A stretch of 64,000 bases of DNA from Perlucidibaca sp. Lineage in GTDB: Bacteria > Pseudomonadota > Gammaproteobacteria > Pseudomonadales > Moraxellaceae. Shown in pieces: positions 22,464 to 35,364 of this stretch (position 1 is its first letter; every line of letters begins with the position of its first letter). The notes below the pieces were generated by a model. The model ran no database searches, had not been told where the DNA came from, and saw nothing but the letters and a program-made list of their open reading frames with translations. The position numbers and the translations under genes were made by a program. The DNA lies in contig JAHFSA010000004.1 in assembly GCA_023265995.1 (NCBI GenBank), positions 246,143-310,142 of the forward strand, read 5' to 3'.

Positions 22464-23297
22464 ATGACGTTGCTTGCTTGCGGCACACGCACCCTGGATC
22501 TCGCCACGCCGGCGGTCATGGGCATACTCAACATCACTCCCGATTCGTTTTCCGATGGCGGCCGCTATCTGTCGCTCGATGCCGCCCTGCGCCAGACCGA
22601 GCAGATGCTGGCGGACGGCGCGCGGCTCATCGATGTCGGTGCCGAGAGCACGCGCCCGGGCGCCGAGCCGGTAGGCGAACAGGAGGAGCTGGAGCGTCTG
22701 CTGCCGGTGGTGGAAGCCATTGCCGCGCGTTTCGACACGGTCATTTCCGTCGACACCTCGACGCCGTCGGCCATGCGTGAATCGGCCCGGCTCGGTGCCG
22801 GTCTCATCAATGATGTGCGTGCCCTGCGTCGTCCGGGTGCGCTCGAGGCTGCCGTAGCCAGCGGCCTGCCGGTCTGCCTCATGCACATGCGCGGCGAGCC
22901 CGGCACCATGCAGCTGGCGCCCGATTACGATGATGTCGTGGCCGGTGTCATGGTGTTCCTGCGCGAGCGCGCGGCGGCCTGTGTCGCGGCCGGCATGGAC
23001 GAGGGCAGGATACTGTTCGATCCCGGTTTCGGCTTTGCCAAGACCTTGACGCACAATCTGCAGCTGTTGAAGCATCTCGATCAAATACAACAACTGGGTC
23101 GGCCCTTGCTGGTCGGCTTGTCGCGCAAGTCCATGCTGGGTGCCGTGCTCAACGGCGCCCCGGTGGATCAGCGCCTGCATGCCGGTGTCGCCGCCGCCGT
23201 GCTGGCGGTCGACAGGGGCGCACGTATCGTGCGCAGCCACGACGTCAGGGCCACGGTCGATGCGCTGATGCTCTGGCAGGCCCAGCAGCAGGCATAA
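22464..23297 (+). CDS. folP: Dihydropteroate synthase FolP
   Basis: 277 aa, a TIM-barrel Pterin-binding enzyme. Signatures are [15 protein letters not shown] (pterin/pyrophosphate site), [22 protein letters not shown] and the late G-L-S-R-K-S and R-S-H-D-V segments. It joins p-aminobenzoate to the pterin and is the sulfonamide target. Start at 22464 fits family length; its ribosome-binding site is weak. glmM follows after 11 nt. Confidence 0.96.
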   Translation: MTLLACGTRTLDLATPAVMGILNITPDSFSDGGRYLSLDAALRQTEQMLADGARLIDVGAESTRPGAEPVGEQEELERLLPVVEAIAARFDTVISVDTSTPSAMRESARLGAGLINDVRALRRPGALEAAVASGLPVCLMHMRGEPGTMQLAPDYDDVVAGVMVFLRERAAACVAAGMDEGRILFDPGFGFAKTLTHNLQLLKHLDQIQQLGRPLLVGLSRKSMLGAVLNGAPVDQRLHAGVAAAVLAVDRGARIVRSHDVRATVDALMLWQAQQQA

Positions 23298-23308
23298 CAG
23301 GAGGTCAC

Positions 23309-24643
23309 ATGAGCAGAAAGTATTTCGGCACCGATGGTGTGCGCGGTCTGGTCGGCCAGTATCCGATCACGCCTGATTTCGCCCTCAAGCTGGGCTGGGC
23401 CGCAGGCCGCGCCATGGCCTCGCAGGGTCGTGCCTCGGTGGTGGTCGGCAAGGACACGCGCCTGTCGGGCTATCTCTTCGAGTCCGCGCTGGAGGCCGGC
23501 CTGTCGGCCGCCGGGGTCAGCGTGCGTCTGCTCGGGCCCATTCCCACGCCCGCCGTCGCGCATCTGACGCGTGCCTTCCACGCCAGCGCCGGCATCGTCA
23601 TTTCGGCGTCGCACAATCCCTATTACGACAATGGCATCAAGTTCTTCGGGCCGGACGGCAAGAAGCTGCCGGACGCCGTGGAGCTGGAGATCGAAGCCTG
23701 GCTCGACCGCGAGATGACCATCGACAATCCGGATCAGCTCGGCAAGGTCACCCGCCAGGAAGATGCCCGAGGCCGCTACATCGAGTTCTGCAAGTCCAGC
23801 TTCCCGTTCAACCTGTCCCTGCATGGCCTCAAGGTCGTGGTCGACTGCGCCCACGGCGCCACCTACCAGGTCGGCCCTGCGGTGTTCAGCGAGCTCGGTG
23901 CCGAGGTCATCCGTCATGCCTGCGAGCCGGATGGTCAGAACATCAACCACGAGGTCGGCTCCACGCATCCCGAGGGCCTGCAGCAGCGCGTGCTGGCCGA
24001 GAAGGCGCATCTCGGCATCGCCTTCGATGGCGATGGCGACCGCATCGTGATGGTCGACCATCAGGGCGAGGTCGTCGATGGTGACGAGCTGGTCTATCTG
24101 ATCGCGCGCGAGAAGCAGCGCTCCGGCGTGCCCGTGCAGGGCGTGGTCGGCACGCTGATGAGCAACTTCGGCCTCGAGAAGGCGGTGCAGGGGCTTGGTC
24201 TCGAATTCGTGCGCGCCAATGTCGGCGACCGTCATGTCATGGCGGCGCTGGAAGAGCGCGGCTGGACCCTGGGTGGCGAGGCCTCCGGGCACATCGTCTG
24301 TCTCGACAAGGCCACCACCGGCGATGCCATCGTGGCGGCGCTGCAGGTGCTGGCGGCCATGGTCAGCAGCGGCCGCACGCTGGCCGAGCTCAAGGCCGGC
24401 ATGAGCAAGTATCCGCAGGTGCTGATCAATGTCCGTCTGGCGCAGAAGATCGACCTCAAGGCCTGTGCTTCGGTGCAGCAGGCCGTGGCCGCTGCCGAGG
24501 CCGAACTGGCCGATCAGGGACGCGTGCTGCTGCGTGCCTCGGGTACCGAGCCGGTGATTCGTGTCATGGTCGAAGGCCGCGATGGCGTTCTTGTGCAACG
24601 AATTGCCGAAGAGTTGGCCGAAGCTGTGCGCAACTGCTTGTAA
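23309..24643 (+). CDS. glmM: Phosphoglucosamine mutase GlmM
   Basis: 444 aa. The N-terminus [11 protein letters not shown], the phosphoserine loop I-S-A-S-H-N-P-Y (about residue 101), the metal loop D-G-D-G-D-R and the sugar loop G-G-E-A-S-G-H are all intact, with R-A-S-G-T-E-P near the end. It converts glucosamine-6-P to glucosamine-1-P for UDP-GlcNAc. AGGAG precedes the ATG. Part of the ftsH-folP-glmM-tpiA-secG series. Confidence 0.97.
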   Translation: MSRKYFGTDGVRGLVGQYPITPDFALKLGWAAGRAMASQGRASVVVGKDTRLSGYLFESALEAGLSAAGVSVRLLGPIPTPAVAHLTRAFHASAGIVISASHNPYYDNGIKFFGPDGKKLPDAVELEIEAWLDREMTIDNPDQLGKVTRQEDARGRYIEFCKSSFPFNLSLHGLKVVVDCAHGATYQVGPAVFSELGAEVIRHACEPDGQNINHEVGSTHPEGLQQRVLAEKAHLGIAFDGDGDRIVMVDHQGEVVDGDELVYLIAREKQRSGVPVQGVVGTLMSNFGLEKAVQGLGLEFVRANVGDRHVMAALEERGWTLGGEASGHIVCLDKATTGDAIVAALQVLAAMVSSGRTLAELKAGMSKYPQVLINVRLAQKIDLKACASVQQAVAAAEAELADQGRVLLRASGTEPVIRVMVEGRDGVLVQRIAEELAEAVRNCL

Positions 24644-24705
24644 GCAGGCACAGGCTTCGCTAGTATTGCCGGCCTCGCGAGGCTGGCCCGCCAAGGAGAG
24701 TCTGC

Positions 24706-25464
24706 ATGCGTCGCCCCTGGGTCGCCGGCAATTGGAAAATGAATGGTCTGCATCAGACCAATGACGAACTGCTCAAGGGCATTTCCTCGTTGGCAGCAGA
24801 AAGCGAGATCGACATCTGTGTGGCGCCGCCGGCGCCCTACTGGATGCAGGTTGTCGAAGCCCTTGAAGGGCGTGGCATCAAGGTGCTGGCTCAGACGGTG
24901 TCCGAGCATGCATCGGGTGCCTACACCGGCGAATGGTCGGTGGGCATGCTGCAGGATTGCGGTGTGTCGGGGGCCTTGGTAGGTCACTCCGAGCGGCGTC
25001 AGCTCTTTGCTGAAACCGATGTCGTGGTGGCGGCCAAGTTCGCGGCCCTCAAGCAGGCTGGTCTCCAGCCTGTGTTGTGCGTCGGTGAAACGCTCGAAGA
25101 GCGTCAGGCCGGCGAAACCCTGGCGGTGGTATCGCGGCAGTTGCTGGCGGTGCTGGAAAGTCAGGGTGCCGATGCCTTCGATGGCGCTGTTCTGGCTTAC
25201 GAGCCAGTCTGGGCCATCGGAACCGGGTTGACGGCGACGCCGGAGCAGGCGCAGGCGGTACATGCCTCGCTGCGTGCGGTGGTGGCGGCCTTCGACGCCG
25301 TGCGTGCCGAACAGCTGCGCATTGTGTATGGCGGCAGCGTGAAGGCGGCGAATGTGGCGGGGCTGTTTGCCATGGCCGACATCGACGGTGCATTGGTAGG
25401 GGGCGCATCCCTGATTGCGCAAGAATTTCTGGCCATCTGTCAGGCGGCACGACAGAGGCTCTAA
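24706..25464 (+). CDS. tpiA: Triosephosphate isomerase TpiA
   Basis: 252 aa. Catalytic Lys in N-W-K-M-N, His in V-G-H-S-E-R-R and Glu in A-Y-E-P-V-W-A-I-G-T-G are present, with the phosphate loops Y-G-G-S-V and G-A-L-V-G-G-A-S. It interconverts DHAP and glyceraldehyde-3-P. AAGGAG lies upstream of the ATG. Confidence 0.97.
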   Translation: MRRPWVAGNWKMNGLHQTNDELLKGISSLAAESEIDICVAPPAPYWMQVVEALEGRGIKVLAQTVSEHASGAYTGEWSVGMLQDCGVSGALVGHSERRQLFAETDVVVAAKFAALKQAGLQPVLCVGETLEERQAGETLAVVSRQLLAVLESQGADAFDGAVLAYEPVWAIGTGLTATPEQAQAVHASLRAVVAAFDAVRAEQLRIVYGGSVKAANVAGLFAMADIDGALVGGASLIAQEFLAICQAARQRL

Positions 25465-25477
25465 AGGGTAGGTAGTG

Positions 25478-25849
25478 ATGGAAAAGCTGGTTCTCGTGGT
25501 TCACGTCCTGGTGGCGGTGGTCATGATCGCGCTGATCCTGCTGCAGCAGGGCAAGGGTGCCGAAGCTGGTGCATCCTTTGGTGCCGGTGCATCCGGTACC
25601 GTGTTCGGCAGCGCCGGCTCGGCCGGCTTCCTGACCAAGTTCACTGCCGGTCTGGCTCTGGTGTTTTTCATCACCAGTCTCGGTCTGGCGGTTTATGCAA
25701 AGAATGCTTCGCTGGCTGATGCCGGCGTGCAGGCTCCGGTGCTGCCGGCTGCTCCGGTCCAGTCCTCGCTGCCGACGCTTCCGGGTTCCCCGGTCGCACC
25801 GATGGCTCCGGCTGGTTCGGGTCTTCCCGTAGTGCCCGCCGGTCAGTAA
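25478..25849 (+). CDS. secG: Preprotein translocase subunit SecG
   Basis: 123 aa. Two membrane helices flank a Gly-rich cytoplasmic loop: [20 protein letters not shown] is the SecG hallmark. After the second helix there is a Pro/Ala/Val-rich tail of about 45 residues. It assists SecYE in protein export. Thirteen nt after tpiA and followed by tRNA-Leu, the same order as Pseudomonas. Confidence 0.95.
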   Translation: MEKLVLVVHVLVAVVMIALILLQQGKGAEAGASFGAGASGTVFGSAGSAGFLTKFTAGLALVFFITSLGLAVYAKNASLADAGVQAPVLPAAPVQSSLPTLPGSPVAPMAPAGSGLPVVPAGQ

Positions 25850-25885
25850 GATCGGCACCCGGTGGCGGGTTTAAACACCAGAAAT

Positions 25886-25970
25886 GCGGAAGTGGTGAAA
25901 TTGGTATACACGCAGCCTTGAGGTGGCTGTGCCTAACGGCGTGGGGGTTCAAGTCCCCCCTTCCGCACCA
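25886..25970 (+). tRNA. tRNA-Leu (anticodon GAG)
   Basis: 85 nt with an encoded CCA end. The acceptor stem GCGGAAG pairs with the CTTCCGC before A-CCA. The anticodon stem CAGCC/GGCTG encloses loop TTGAGGT, so the anticodon is GAG (reads CUC/CUU). A long variable arm (class II) and the T-arm GGTTCAAGT loop are present. Confidence 0.96.
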
Positions 25971-25980
25971 ATTCGAAGGC

Positions 25981-26008
25981 CTTGTCCGTACCTGTCGGAC
26001 AGGGTTTG
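25981..26008 (+). terminator. Probable terminator after tRNA-Leu
   Basis: CTTGTCCG (25981-25988) pairs with CGGACAGG (25996-26003), one G-U pair, followed by GTTTG. The short T-run makes it a moderate terminator. Confidence 0.5.
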
Positions 26009-26039
26009 AAAATACCGGCAATGCCGGTGGCGAAAGGGT

Positions 26040-26068
26040 TTGACAAGTCCGTGTCAGGCCACTAGAGT
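26040..26068 (+). promoter_or_regulatory. Promoter of tRNA-fMet (and possibly rimP-nusA-infB)
   Basis: TTGACA (26040-26045), exact consensus, 17-bp spacer, TAGAGT (26063-26068). The first tRNA base follows 13 nt later. Confidence 0.75.
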
Positions 26069-26081
26069 TCGCAACCTCTGA

Positions 26082-26158
<77 letters not shown>

Positions 26159-26171
26159 CATTCGGACTTGT

Positions 26172-26201
26172 AAAAAAGCCCACCAATGCGTGGGCTTTTT
26201 T
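26172..26201. terminator. Intrinsic terminator between tRNA-fMet and rimP
   Basis: AAAAAAGCCCAC-caatgc-GTGGGCTTTTTT, a strong stem with A and T tracts. Readthrough or antitermination would be needed if rimP-nusA-infB depend on the tRNA promoter. Confidence 0.9.
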
Positions 26202-26328
26202 ACAGGTCTTGCGGCAGGTGATCCTGGTTGTCACCGGGCTGCCGACACAGTGGGCTTTGTGCCCACTTTTTGTTTCTGGCGTTTGCATGATGGGGCCCGC
26301 GTGACGGGCCACAGGAGTGAAGGCGATC

Positions 26329-26796
26329 ATGGCGATCTCGCAAAAAGTCGAAAAACTGACTGAGATGCTGGAGCCGGCAGTTACTGCTTGCGGCTTCGAG
26401 CTGTGGGGTATCGAATTCTTCCAGCAGGGTCGTCATTCGGTGCTGCGTTTGTTCATCGAGACCGAGCGCGAAGAAGGTGTTGGCGTGGATGACTGCTCGA
26501 CGGTCAGCCACCAGGTCAGCGGCGTTCTGGATGTGGAAGATCCGATCTCCGGCGAGTACACCCTCGAAGTGTCGTCGCCGGGCTGGGATCGCGGCTTGTT
26601 CAAGCCGTCCCACTTCCTGCGCTTTGTCGGCGAGGAAGCAAATGTGCGACTGAACGCACCGTTGCAGGGGCGCCGTCGCTTCAAGGGCATCATCCAGGCT
26701 GCCGATGACACGCAAGTGTCATTGCTGGTGGATGGAGAGGTGGTACAAATTCCGTTTGCCGGCATAGACAAGGCAAACATCGTTCCGAACATCTGA
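26329..26796 (+). CDS. rimP: Ribosome maturation factor RimP
   Basis: 155 aa. Typical opening T-E-M-L-E-P-A-V-T-A-C-G-F-E-L-W-G-I-E-F, a V-D-D-C-S-T-V-S-H-Q-V-S segment, and the family motif L-E-V-S-S-P-G-W-D-R-G-L. It acts in 30S assembly. ATG 26329 with AGGAG 11 nt upstream is preferred; an in-frame GTG at 26317 overlaps that ribosome-binding site. Confidence 0.95.
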   Translation: MAISQKVEKLTEMLEPAVTACGFELWGIEFFQQGRHSVLRLFIETEREEGVGVDDCSTVSHQVSGVLDVEDPISGEYTLEVSSPGWDRGLFKPSHFLRFVGEEANVRLNAPLQGRRRFKGIIQAADDTQVSLLVDGEVVQIPFAGIDKANIVPNI

Positions 26797-26824
26797 TTGA
26801 ACGAGTGATCACACAGGTCGAATC

Positions 26825-28297
<1,473 letters not shown>

Positions 28298-28336
28298 ACC
28301 CGGCTCGCCCCCTAGTAACACGGAGTATCACGCCAC

Positions 28337-31051
<2,715 letters not shown>

Positions 31052-31063
31052 CACGGAGTCGAT

Positions 31064-31477
31064 GTGAGTCAACGCACGCAACGCATGGGCGACCAGATTC
31101 AGCGCGACATCTCGGGGCTGATCCGTCAGCGCCTGAGAGATCCGCGCCTGGGCATGGTCACCATCTCCGCGGTCAAGGTCAGCTCGGACATGGGCTATGC
31201 CGACATCTACGTCACCATCCTCGGCAAGACCCTGGATGAGGCGCCGGATGAAGGCATCGCCATTCTCAATGCGGCCTCCGGCATCCTGCGTGGCGAACTC
31301 GGCCGTGGCCTGCGCACACGCATCGTGCCGCACCTGCGTTTCCACCACGATGTGGTGACCACGCGTGGCAACCGCATGGCGGCGCTGATCAGCCAGGCGG
31401 TCAAGGAAGATGCGGCCCACGATGGCGCCGCCCATGATGACGCCGAGCGTGACGACAGCACGCCTGCGCAGGACTGA
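31064..31477 (+). CDS. rbfA: Ribosome-binding factor A
   Basis: 137 aa. It starts with GTG: (M)-S-Q-R-T-Q-R-M-G-D-Q-I-Q-R-D-I-S. The KH-like fold contains D-P-R-L-G-M-V-T-I and the family's R-I-V-P-H-L-R-F. The last 20 residues are a His/Asp-rich tail (E-D-A-A-H-D-G-A-A-H-D-D-A-E). It matures 16S rRNA in 30S assembly. Twelve nt after infB. Confidence 0.94.
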   Translation: MSQRTQRMGDQIQRDISGLIRQRLRDPRLGMVTISAVKVSSDMGYADIYVTILGKTLDEAPDEGIAILNAASGILRGELGRGLRTRIVPHLRFHHDVVTTRGNRMAALISQAVKEDAAHDGAAHDDAERDDSTPAQD

Positions 31478-31485
31478 GTCCCTCC

Positions 31486-32418
31486 TTGAGCAAGCCGCGT
31501 CGCCCCAAGCGCCCGGTTGATGGCATCCTGCTGCTCGACAAGCCGGCCGGGCTGACCTCCAACCAGATCCTGCAGTGGATCAAGCATCGCTATCAGGCCG
31601 AGAAGGCCGGGCATACCGGCAGTCTCGATCCGCTGGCGACCGGCGTGCTGCCTATCTGTCTCGGTGAAGCCACCAAGTTCTCGCACTACCTGCTCGAAGC
31701 CGACAAGACCTATCACACCCGTCTGCGTCTCGGTCAGCGCACCAATACTTCCGATGCCGAAGGCGAAGTGGTCGAGGAGCGTCCGGTGCCGGCGCTCACC
31801 CGCGAGGCGCTGGAGCAGGTGCTCGATGGCTTCCGTGGCGACATCATGCAAGTGCCGTCCATGTTCTCGGCGCTCAAGCAGGATGGTCGTCCGCTCTACG
31901 AGCTGGCGCGTGCCGGCATCGAGGTCGAACGCGCCGCGCGCCCGGTCACCATCCATTCCCTGGTGCTGGATGTGCTGGAGCCGCCGTTCGCCGAGCTCAC
32001 CGTGTCCTGCTCCAAGGGCACCTATATCCGCAATCTGGTCGAGGACATCGGCGAGGCCCTGGGCTGTGGCGCCCATGTGGTCGAGCTCAGGCGTCTGCAG
32101 GCCGGGCCGTTCCGCATAGAGCAGACCAGCACGCGCGAGCAGGTTGCCGCTGCCGAGGAGCAGGGCTTCCCGGCGCTGGATGCCCTGCTGCAGCCGGCGT
32201 GGGCCGGTCTGGCCGACTGGCCGCGGGTGGAGTTGAGCGAAACTTCAGCGTATTATCTGCGCCACGGTAATCCCGTGCGGGCCTCCGGGCTGCCGCGCGA
32301 AGGTTCGGTTCTGATCTTCCAGAGCCCGGACAACGAATTTCTTGGTGTCGGCGCTGTCGATGATGACGGCCTGCTGGCACCCAGGCGTCTGCTCAAGGTG
32401 CCGCAAGGCCAGACTTGA
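31486..32418 (+). CDS. truB: tRNA pseudouridine55 synthase TruB
   Basis: 310 aa. The catalytic Asp lies in G-H-T-G-S-L-D-P-L-A-T-G-V-L-P (about residue 47), with K-T-Y-H and S-K-G-T-Y-I-R-N-L downstream and a C-terminal PUA-like part. It makes pseudouridine 55 in the T-loop of tRNAs. The start is TTG at 31486, only 8 nt after the rbfA stop, with a weak upstream site; no ATG lies nearby. Confidence 0.95.
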   Translation: MSKPRRPKRPVDGILLLDKPAGLTSNQILQWIKHRYQAEKAGHTGSLDPLATGVLPICLGEATKFSHYLLEADKTYHTRLRLGQRTNTSDAEGEVVEERPVPALTREALEQVLDGFRGDIMQVPSMFSALKQDGRPLYELARAGIEVERAARPVTIHSLVLDVLEPPFAELTVSCSKGTYIRNLVEDIGEALGCGAHVVELRRLQAGPFRIEQTSTREQVAAAEEQGFPALDALLQPAWAGLADWPRVELSETSAYYLRHGNPVRASGLPREGSVLIFQSPDNEFLGVGAVDDDGLLAPRRLLKVPQGQT

Positions 32419-32463
32419 GTGAACGCAGGCACAAGCCCTTGGGGCGTGTCGACGCGGACTGCA

Positions 32464-32510
32464 GAGAGGCGCGGTCTGTCGTTGTTTATTGGCCTCTCGT
32501 GTAGGAGTAA
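32464..32510 (+). promoter_or_regulatory. Folded rpsO leader (possible S15 autoregulatory site)
   Basis: GAGAGGC (32464-32470) pairs with GCCTCTC (32492-32498) around a 21-nt loop, directly before the AGGAG of rpsO (32502-32506). Many bacteria have lineage-specific S15-binding leaders in this place. A role as S15 operator is inference. Confidence 0.4.
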
Positions 32511-32514
32511 CACC

Positions 32515-32784
32515 ATGGCCCTTACGGTCCAGGACAAAGCCGCCATTGTGGCAAAGTTTGCACGTGCCGCCGGTGACACCGGTTCCCCTGAAGTTCAGGT
32601 CGCTCTGCTGAGCGCCCAGATTGATGACCTGCAGGGTCACTTCAAGGCGCACAAGCACGACCACCACTCGCGCCGCGGTCTCATCCGCATGGTCAACCAG
32701 CGTCGTACGCTGCTCGACTACCTGAAGCGCAAAGATGGCAGCCGTTACACCGCCCTGATTCAGACCCTGGGTCTGCGTCGCTAA
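32515..32784 (+). CDS. rpsO: 30S ribosomal protein S15
   Basis: 89 aa, exact family length. M-A-L-T-V-Q-D-K-A opens the protein; [20 protein letters not shown] and L-L-D-Y-L-K-R-K-D are the conserved core. It binds 16S rRNA helix 20-22. The start at 32515 follows AGGAG; an upstream GTG frame is not part of the protein. Confidence 0.98.
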   Translation: MALTVQDKAAIVAKFARAAGDTGSPEVQVALLSAQIDDLQGHFKAHKHDHHSRRGLIRMVNQRRTLLDYLKRKDGSRYTALIQTLGLRR

Positions 32785-32795
32785 GCGGAACGAAG

Positions 32796-32826
32796 ACAGG
32801 GAGCGGCTAGCCGCTCCCTGTTCTTT
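32796..32826 (+). terminator. Intrinsic terminator after rpsO
   Basis: ACAGGGAGCGGCT|AGCCGCTCCCTGT, a perfect 26-bp palindrome followed by TCTTTT. Confidence 0.9.
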
Positions 32827-32906
32827 TACGGCGTCCTGCAGTCGCGGCTTGTGTCGCGCTACCAGGGTTGCCGGTCACAGGATGTGACATGTCGGGTGTC
32901 ATGGGA

Positions 32907-32971
32907 GAGGCTTCTAACACCTGCATTGTCCGCTGCTTCGTGCGGCAGGCAAGCCAGCTGTTAGGGGCCTC
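32907..32971 (+). promoter_or_regulatory. pnp leader stem-loop (candidate RNase III/PNPase control site)
   Basis: GAGGC-tt-CTAACA (32907-32919) pairs with TGTTAG-gg-GCCTC (32959-32971), separated by one 2x2 internal loop. A smaller hairpin (CCTGC/GCAGG) sits inside. In E. coli a long leader stem before pnp is cut by RNase III and then destabilised by PNPase. Position and shape match; the sequence itself is not conserved enough to prove it. Confidence 0.5.
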
Positions 32972-33038
32972 CGATGACCAGAAAAACAGAAGATCGGATA
33001 GCCACGGCTCGCCATGGGGCGCGCCTTAGAGGAAAAAC

Positions 33039-35126
33039 ATGTTCAATATCGTTCGCAAGGAATTCCAGTTCGGTCAGCAGACCGTCAGCATCGAAACCGG
33101 TCGCATTGCCCGTCAGGCCAGTGGCGCCGTTGTCGTCACCATGGGTGGCGTGTCGGTGCTGGTCGCCGTTGTCGGCGCCAAGAAGGCCAAGCCGGGTCAG
33201 GACTTCTTCCCGCTGACCGTCAACTACCAGGAAAAGACCTACGCCGCCGGCCGCATCCCGGGTGGCTACTTCAAGCGTGAAGGCCGCCCGTCCGAGAAGG
33301 AAACGCTGACCTCGCGCCTGATCGACCGTCCGATCCGTCCGCTCTTCCCGGAAGGCTTCGTCAATGAAGTCCAGGTCACCGCCACCGTGATCTCGACCGA
33401 CAAGCTGCAGGATCCGGATATCGCCGCCCTGATCGGCACCTCGGCTGCCCTGGCCATCTCCGGCCTGCCGTTCAACGGCCCGATCGGCGCCGCCCGCGTT
33501 GCCTACATCAACGACGAATACGTGCTGAACCCGACCTACGAACAGCTCAAGACCTCGGACCTCGACCTCGTTGTCGCCGGTACCCAGGCCGCTGTGCTCA
33601 TGGTCGAATCGGAAGCCAAGGAACTCAGCGAAGACCAGATGCTGGGCGCCGTGCTCTTCGGTCACGATGAAATGCAGGCTGCCATCTCGGCCATCAAGGA
33701 ATTCGCTGCCGAAGTCGGCACCGCGCGCTGGGAAATCGCCGCGCCGGTCGTCAACACCGAACTCAAGGCCGCCCTCAAGGCTGCTTTCGAAGCCCAGATC
33801 TCCGAGGCCTACACGATCAGCGTCAAGCAGGATCGCTATGCCCGTCTCGGCGAAATCAAGGTTGCCGCTCTGGCCCAGTTCGCGCCGGAAGGCAGCGATG
33901 TCGATGCCGACGAGCTGGAAAACCTGTTCGAAGACCTGAAGTACCGCACCGTCCGCGACAACATCCTGAGCGGCAAGCCGCGTATCGATGGTCGTGACAC
34001 CCGCACCGTGCGTGCCCTCGACATCCAGACCGGCGTGCTCGGCAAGGCTCACGGTTCGGCACTGTTCACCCGTGGCGAAACCCAGGCCCTGGTCACCGCC
34101 ACCCTCGGCGGCAGCCGCGATGCCATGATGATCGACGCCCTCGAAGGCAGCTACACCGATCACTTCATGCTGCACTACAACTTCCCGGCCTACTCGGTTG
34201 GTGAAACCGGTCGCGAATCCGGTCCGAAGCGTCGCGAAATCGGCCACGGTCGTCTCGCCCGCCGCGGTGTGCACCCGATGCTGCCGGGCTCCGACAAGTT
34301 CCCGTACGCCATCCGCGTCGTCTCCGACATCACCGAATCCAACGGCTCGTCCTCGATGGCCTCGATCTGCGGCGCCTCGCTCGCCCTGATGGATGCCGGT
34401 GTGCCACTGAAGGCGCCGGTGGCCGGTATCGCCATGGGTCTGGTCAAGGAAGGCGAGCGTTTCGCCGTGCTGACCGACATCCTCGGTGACGAAGATCACC
34501 TCGGCGACATGGACTTCAAGGTTGCCGGCTCCGCCAATGGCGTGACCGCGCTGCAGATGGACATCAAGATCGAAGGCATCACCGAGGAAATCATGGAAGT
34601 GGCGCTGGGCCAGGCTCGCGAAGCCCGTCTCAACATCCTCGGCCAGATGAACCAGGTGCTCGCTGCCTCGCGTCCGGAAGTGAATGCCAACGCCCCGACC
34701 TACGCCACCATCCAGATCAGCACCGACAAGATCCGCGATGTCATCGGCAAGGGCGGCTCCATGATTCGCAGCATCTGCGAAGAGACCAAGGCTTCGATCG
34801 ACATCGATGACTCCGGTCTGGTGCGCATCTACGGCGAAACCAAGGGCGCCACCCAGGCTGCCCTGGCCAAGGTCCAGGCCATCACCGCGGAAGTCGAAGT
34901 CGGCACGATCTACGAAGGCACGGTTGCCCGTATCGTCGATTTCGGCGCCTTCGTGAACATCCTGCCGGGTACCGATGGTCTCGTGCACATTTCCCAGATC
35001 GCCAACGAGCGCGTCGAGAATGTTGCCGACTACCTGAAGGAAGGCCAGGTCGTGAAGGTCAAGGTGCTCGATGTCGACCAGCGTGGCCGCATCAAGCTCT
35101 CGATGAAGGAACTGATCGAGGCCTGA
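33039..35126 (+). CDS. pnp: Polynucleotide phosphorylase PNPase
   Basis: 695 aa. Two RNase PH-like domains ([12 protein letters not shown] and the second with [12 protein letters not shown]), then KH ([10 protein letters not shown]) and S1 ([14 protein letters not shown]) domains at the C-terminus. It degrades RNA from the 3' end using phosphate. It has its own leader after the rpsO terminator, and a strong terminator follows. Confidence 0.98.
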   Translation: MFNIVRKEFQFGQQTVSIETGRIARQASGAVVVTMGGVSVLVAVVGAKKAKPGQDFFPLTVNYQEKTYAAGRIPGGYFKREGRPSEKETLTSRLIDRPIRPLFPEGFVNEVQVTATVISTDKLQDPDIAALIGTSAALAISGLPFNGPIGAARVAYINDEYVLNPTYEQLKTSDLDLVVAGTQAAVLMVESEAKELSEDQMLGAVLFGHDEMQAAISAIKEFAAEVGTARWEIAAPVVNTELKAALKAAFEAQISEAYTISVKQDRYARLGEIKVAALAQFAPEGSDVDADELENLFEDLKYRTVRDNILSGKPRIDGRDTRTVRALDIQTGVLGKAHGSALFTRGETQALVTATLGGSRDAMMIDALEGSYTDHFMLHYNFPAYSVGETGRESGPKRREIGHGRLARRGVHPMLPGSDKFPYAIRVVSDITESNGSSSMASICGASLALMDAGVPLKAPVAGIAMGLVKEGERFAVLTDILGDEDHLGDMDFKVAGSANGVTALQMDIKIEGITEEIMEVALGQAREARLNILGQMNQVLAASRPEVNANAPTYATIQISTDKIRDVIGKGGSMIRSICEETKASIDIDDSGLVRIYGETKGATQAALAKVQAITAEVEVGTIYEGTVARIVDFGAFVNILPGTDGLVHISQIANERVENVADYLKEGQVVKVKVLDVDQRGRIKLSMKELIEA

Positions 35127-35153
35127 GTCCGGGCGCGGTCATCGTTTGTCAGA

Positions 35154-35185
35154 TTGAGGCGACCGTTGGTCGCCTCAATCGTTTC
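35154..35185 (+). terminator. Intrinsic terminator after pnp
   Basis: Perfect 12-bp stem ATTGAGGCGACC / GGTCGCCTCAAT with a GTT loop, then CGTTT. Confidence 0.85.
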
Positions 35186-35195
35186 CGGCGTTACA

Positions 35196-35208
35196 AAAAA
35201 ACAAGAAA
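35196..35208 (+). promoter_or_regulatory. A-rich CA motif upstream of the TRAP locus
   Basis: A run of seven A followed by CAAGAA includes AACAAGAA (35201-35208), a fit to AAnAAnAA, the Hfq/Crc-bound motif of Pseudomonas. Whether it is in the transcript depends on an unknown promoter. A weak sigma-54-like GG-N10-GC element is at 35276-35292, which would start transcription after this motif. Confidence 0.3.
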
Positions 35209-35335
35209 TCGTTATTCAGGGTGCTGAAGGCGCTTTAACCGCGTCCGGGCTTGGTGGTATCTTTCGCCAGTGCCTTTGGCCTCCAGCCAGCATTTCCGCA
35301 TGCCTCATGACAAGACCAATGCCTGCGGACGTGAC

Positions 35336-35358
35336 AACAAAAATCAACAAGAAAGGAG
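35336..35358 (+). promoter_or_regulatory. CA motifs overlapping the ribosome-binding site of the TRAP-locus lipoprotein
   Basis: AACAAAAA (35336-35343) and AACAAGAA (35346-35353) both fit AAnAAnAA. The second runs directly into the AAGGAG ribosome-binding site (35353-35358), 6 nt before the ATG. This is where Hfq/Crc bind to block translation of catabolic mRNAs in Pseudomonas. Regulation by Crc here is inferred. Confidence 0.5.
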
Positions 35359-35364
35359 AATGAC

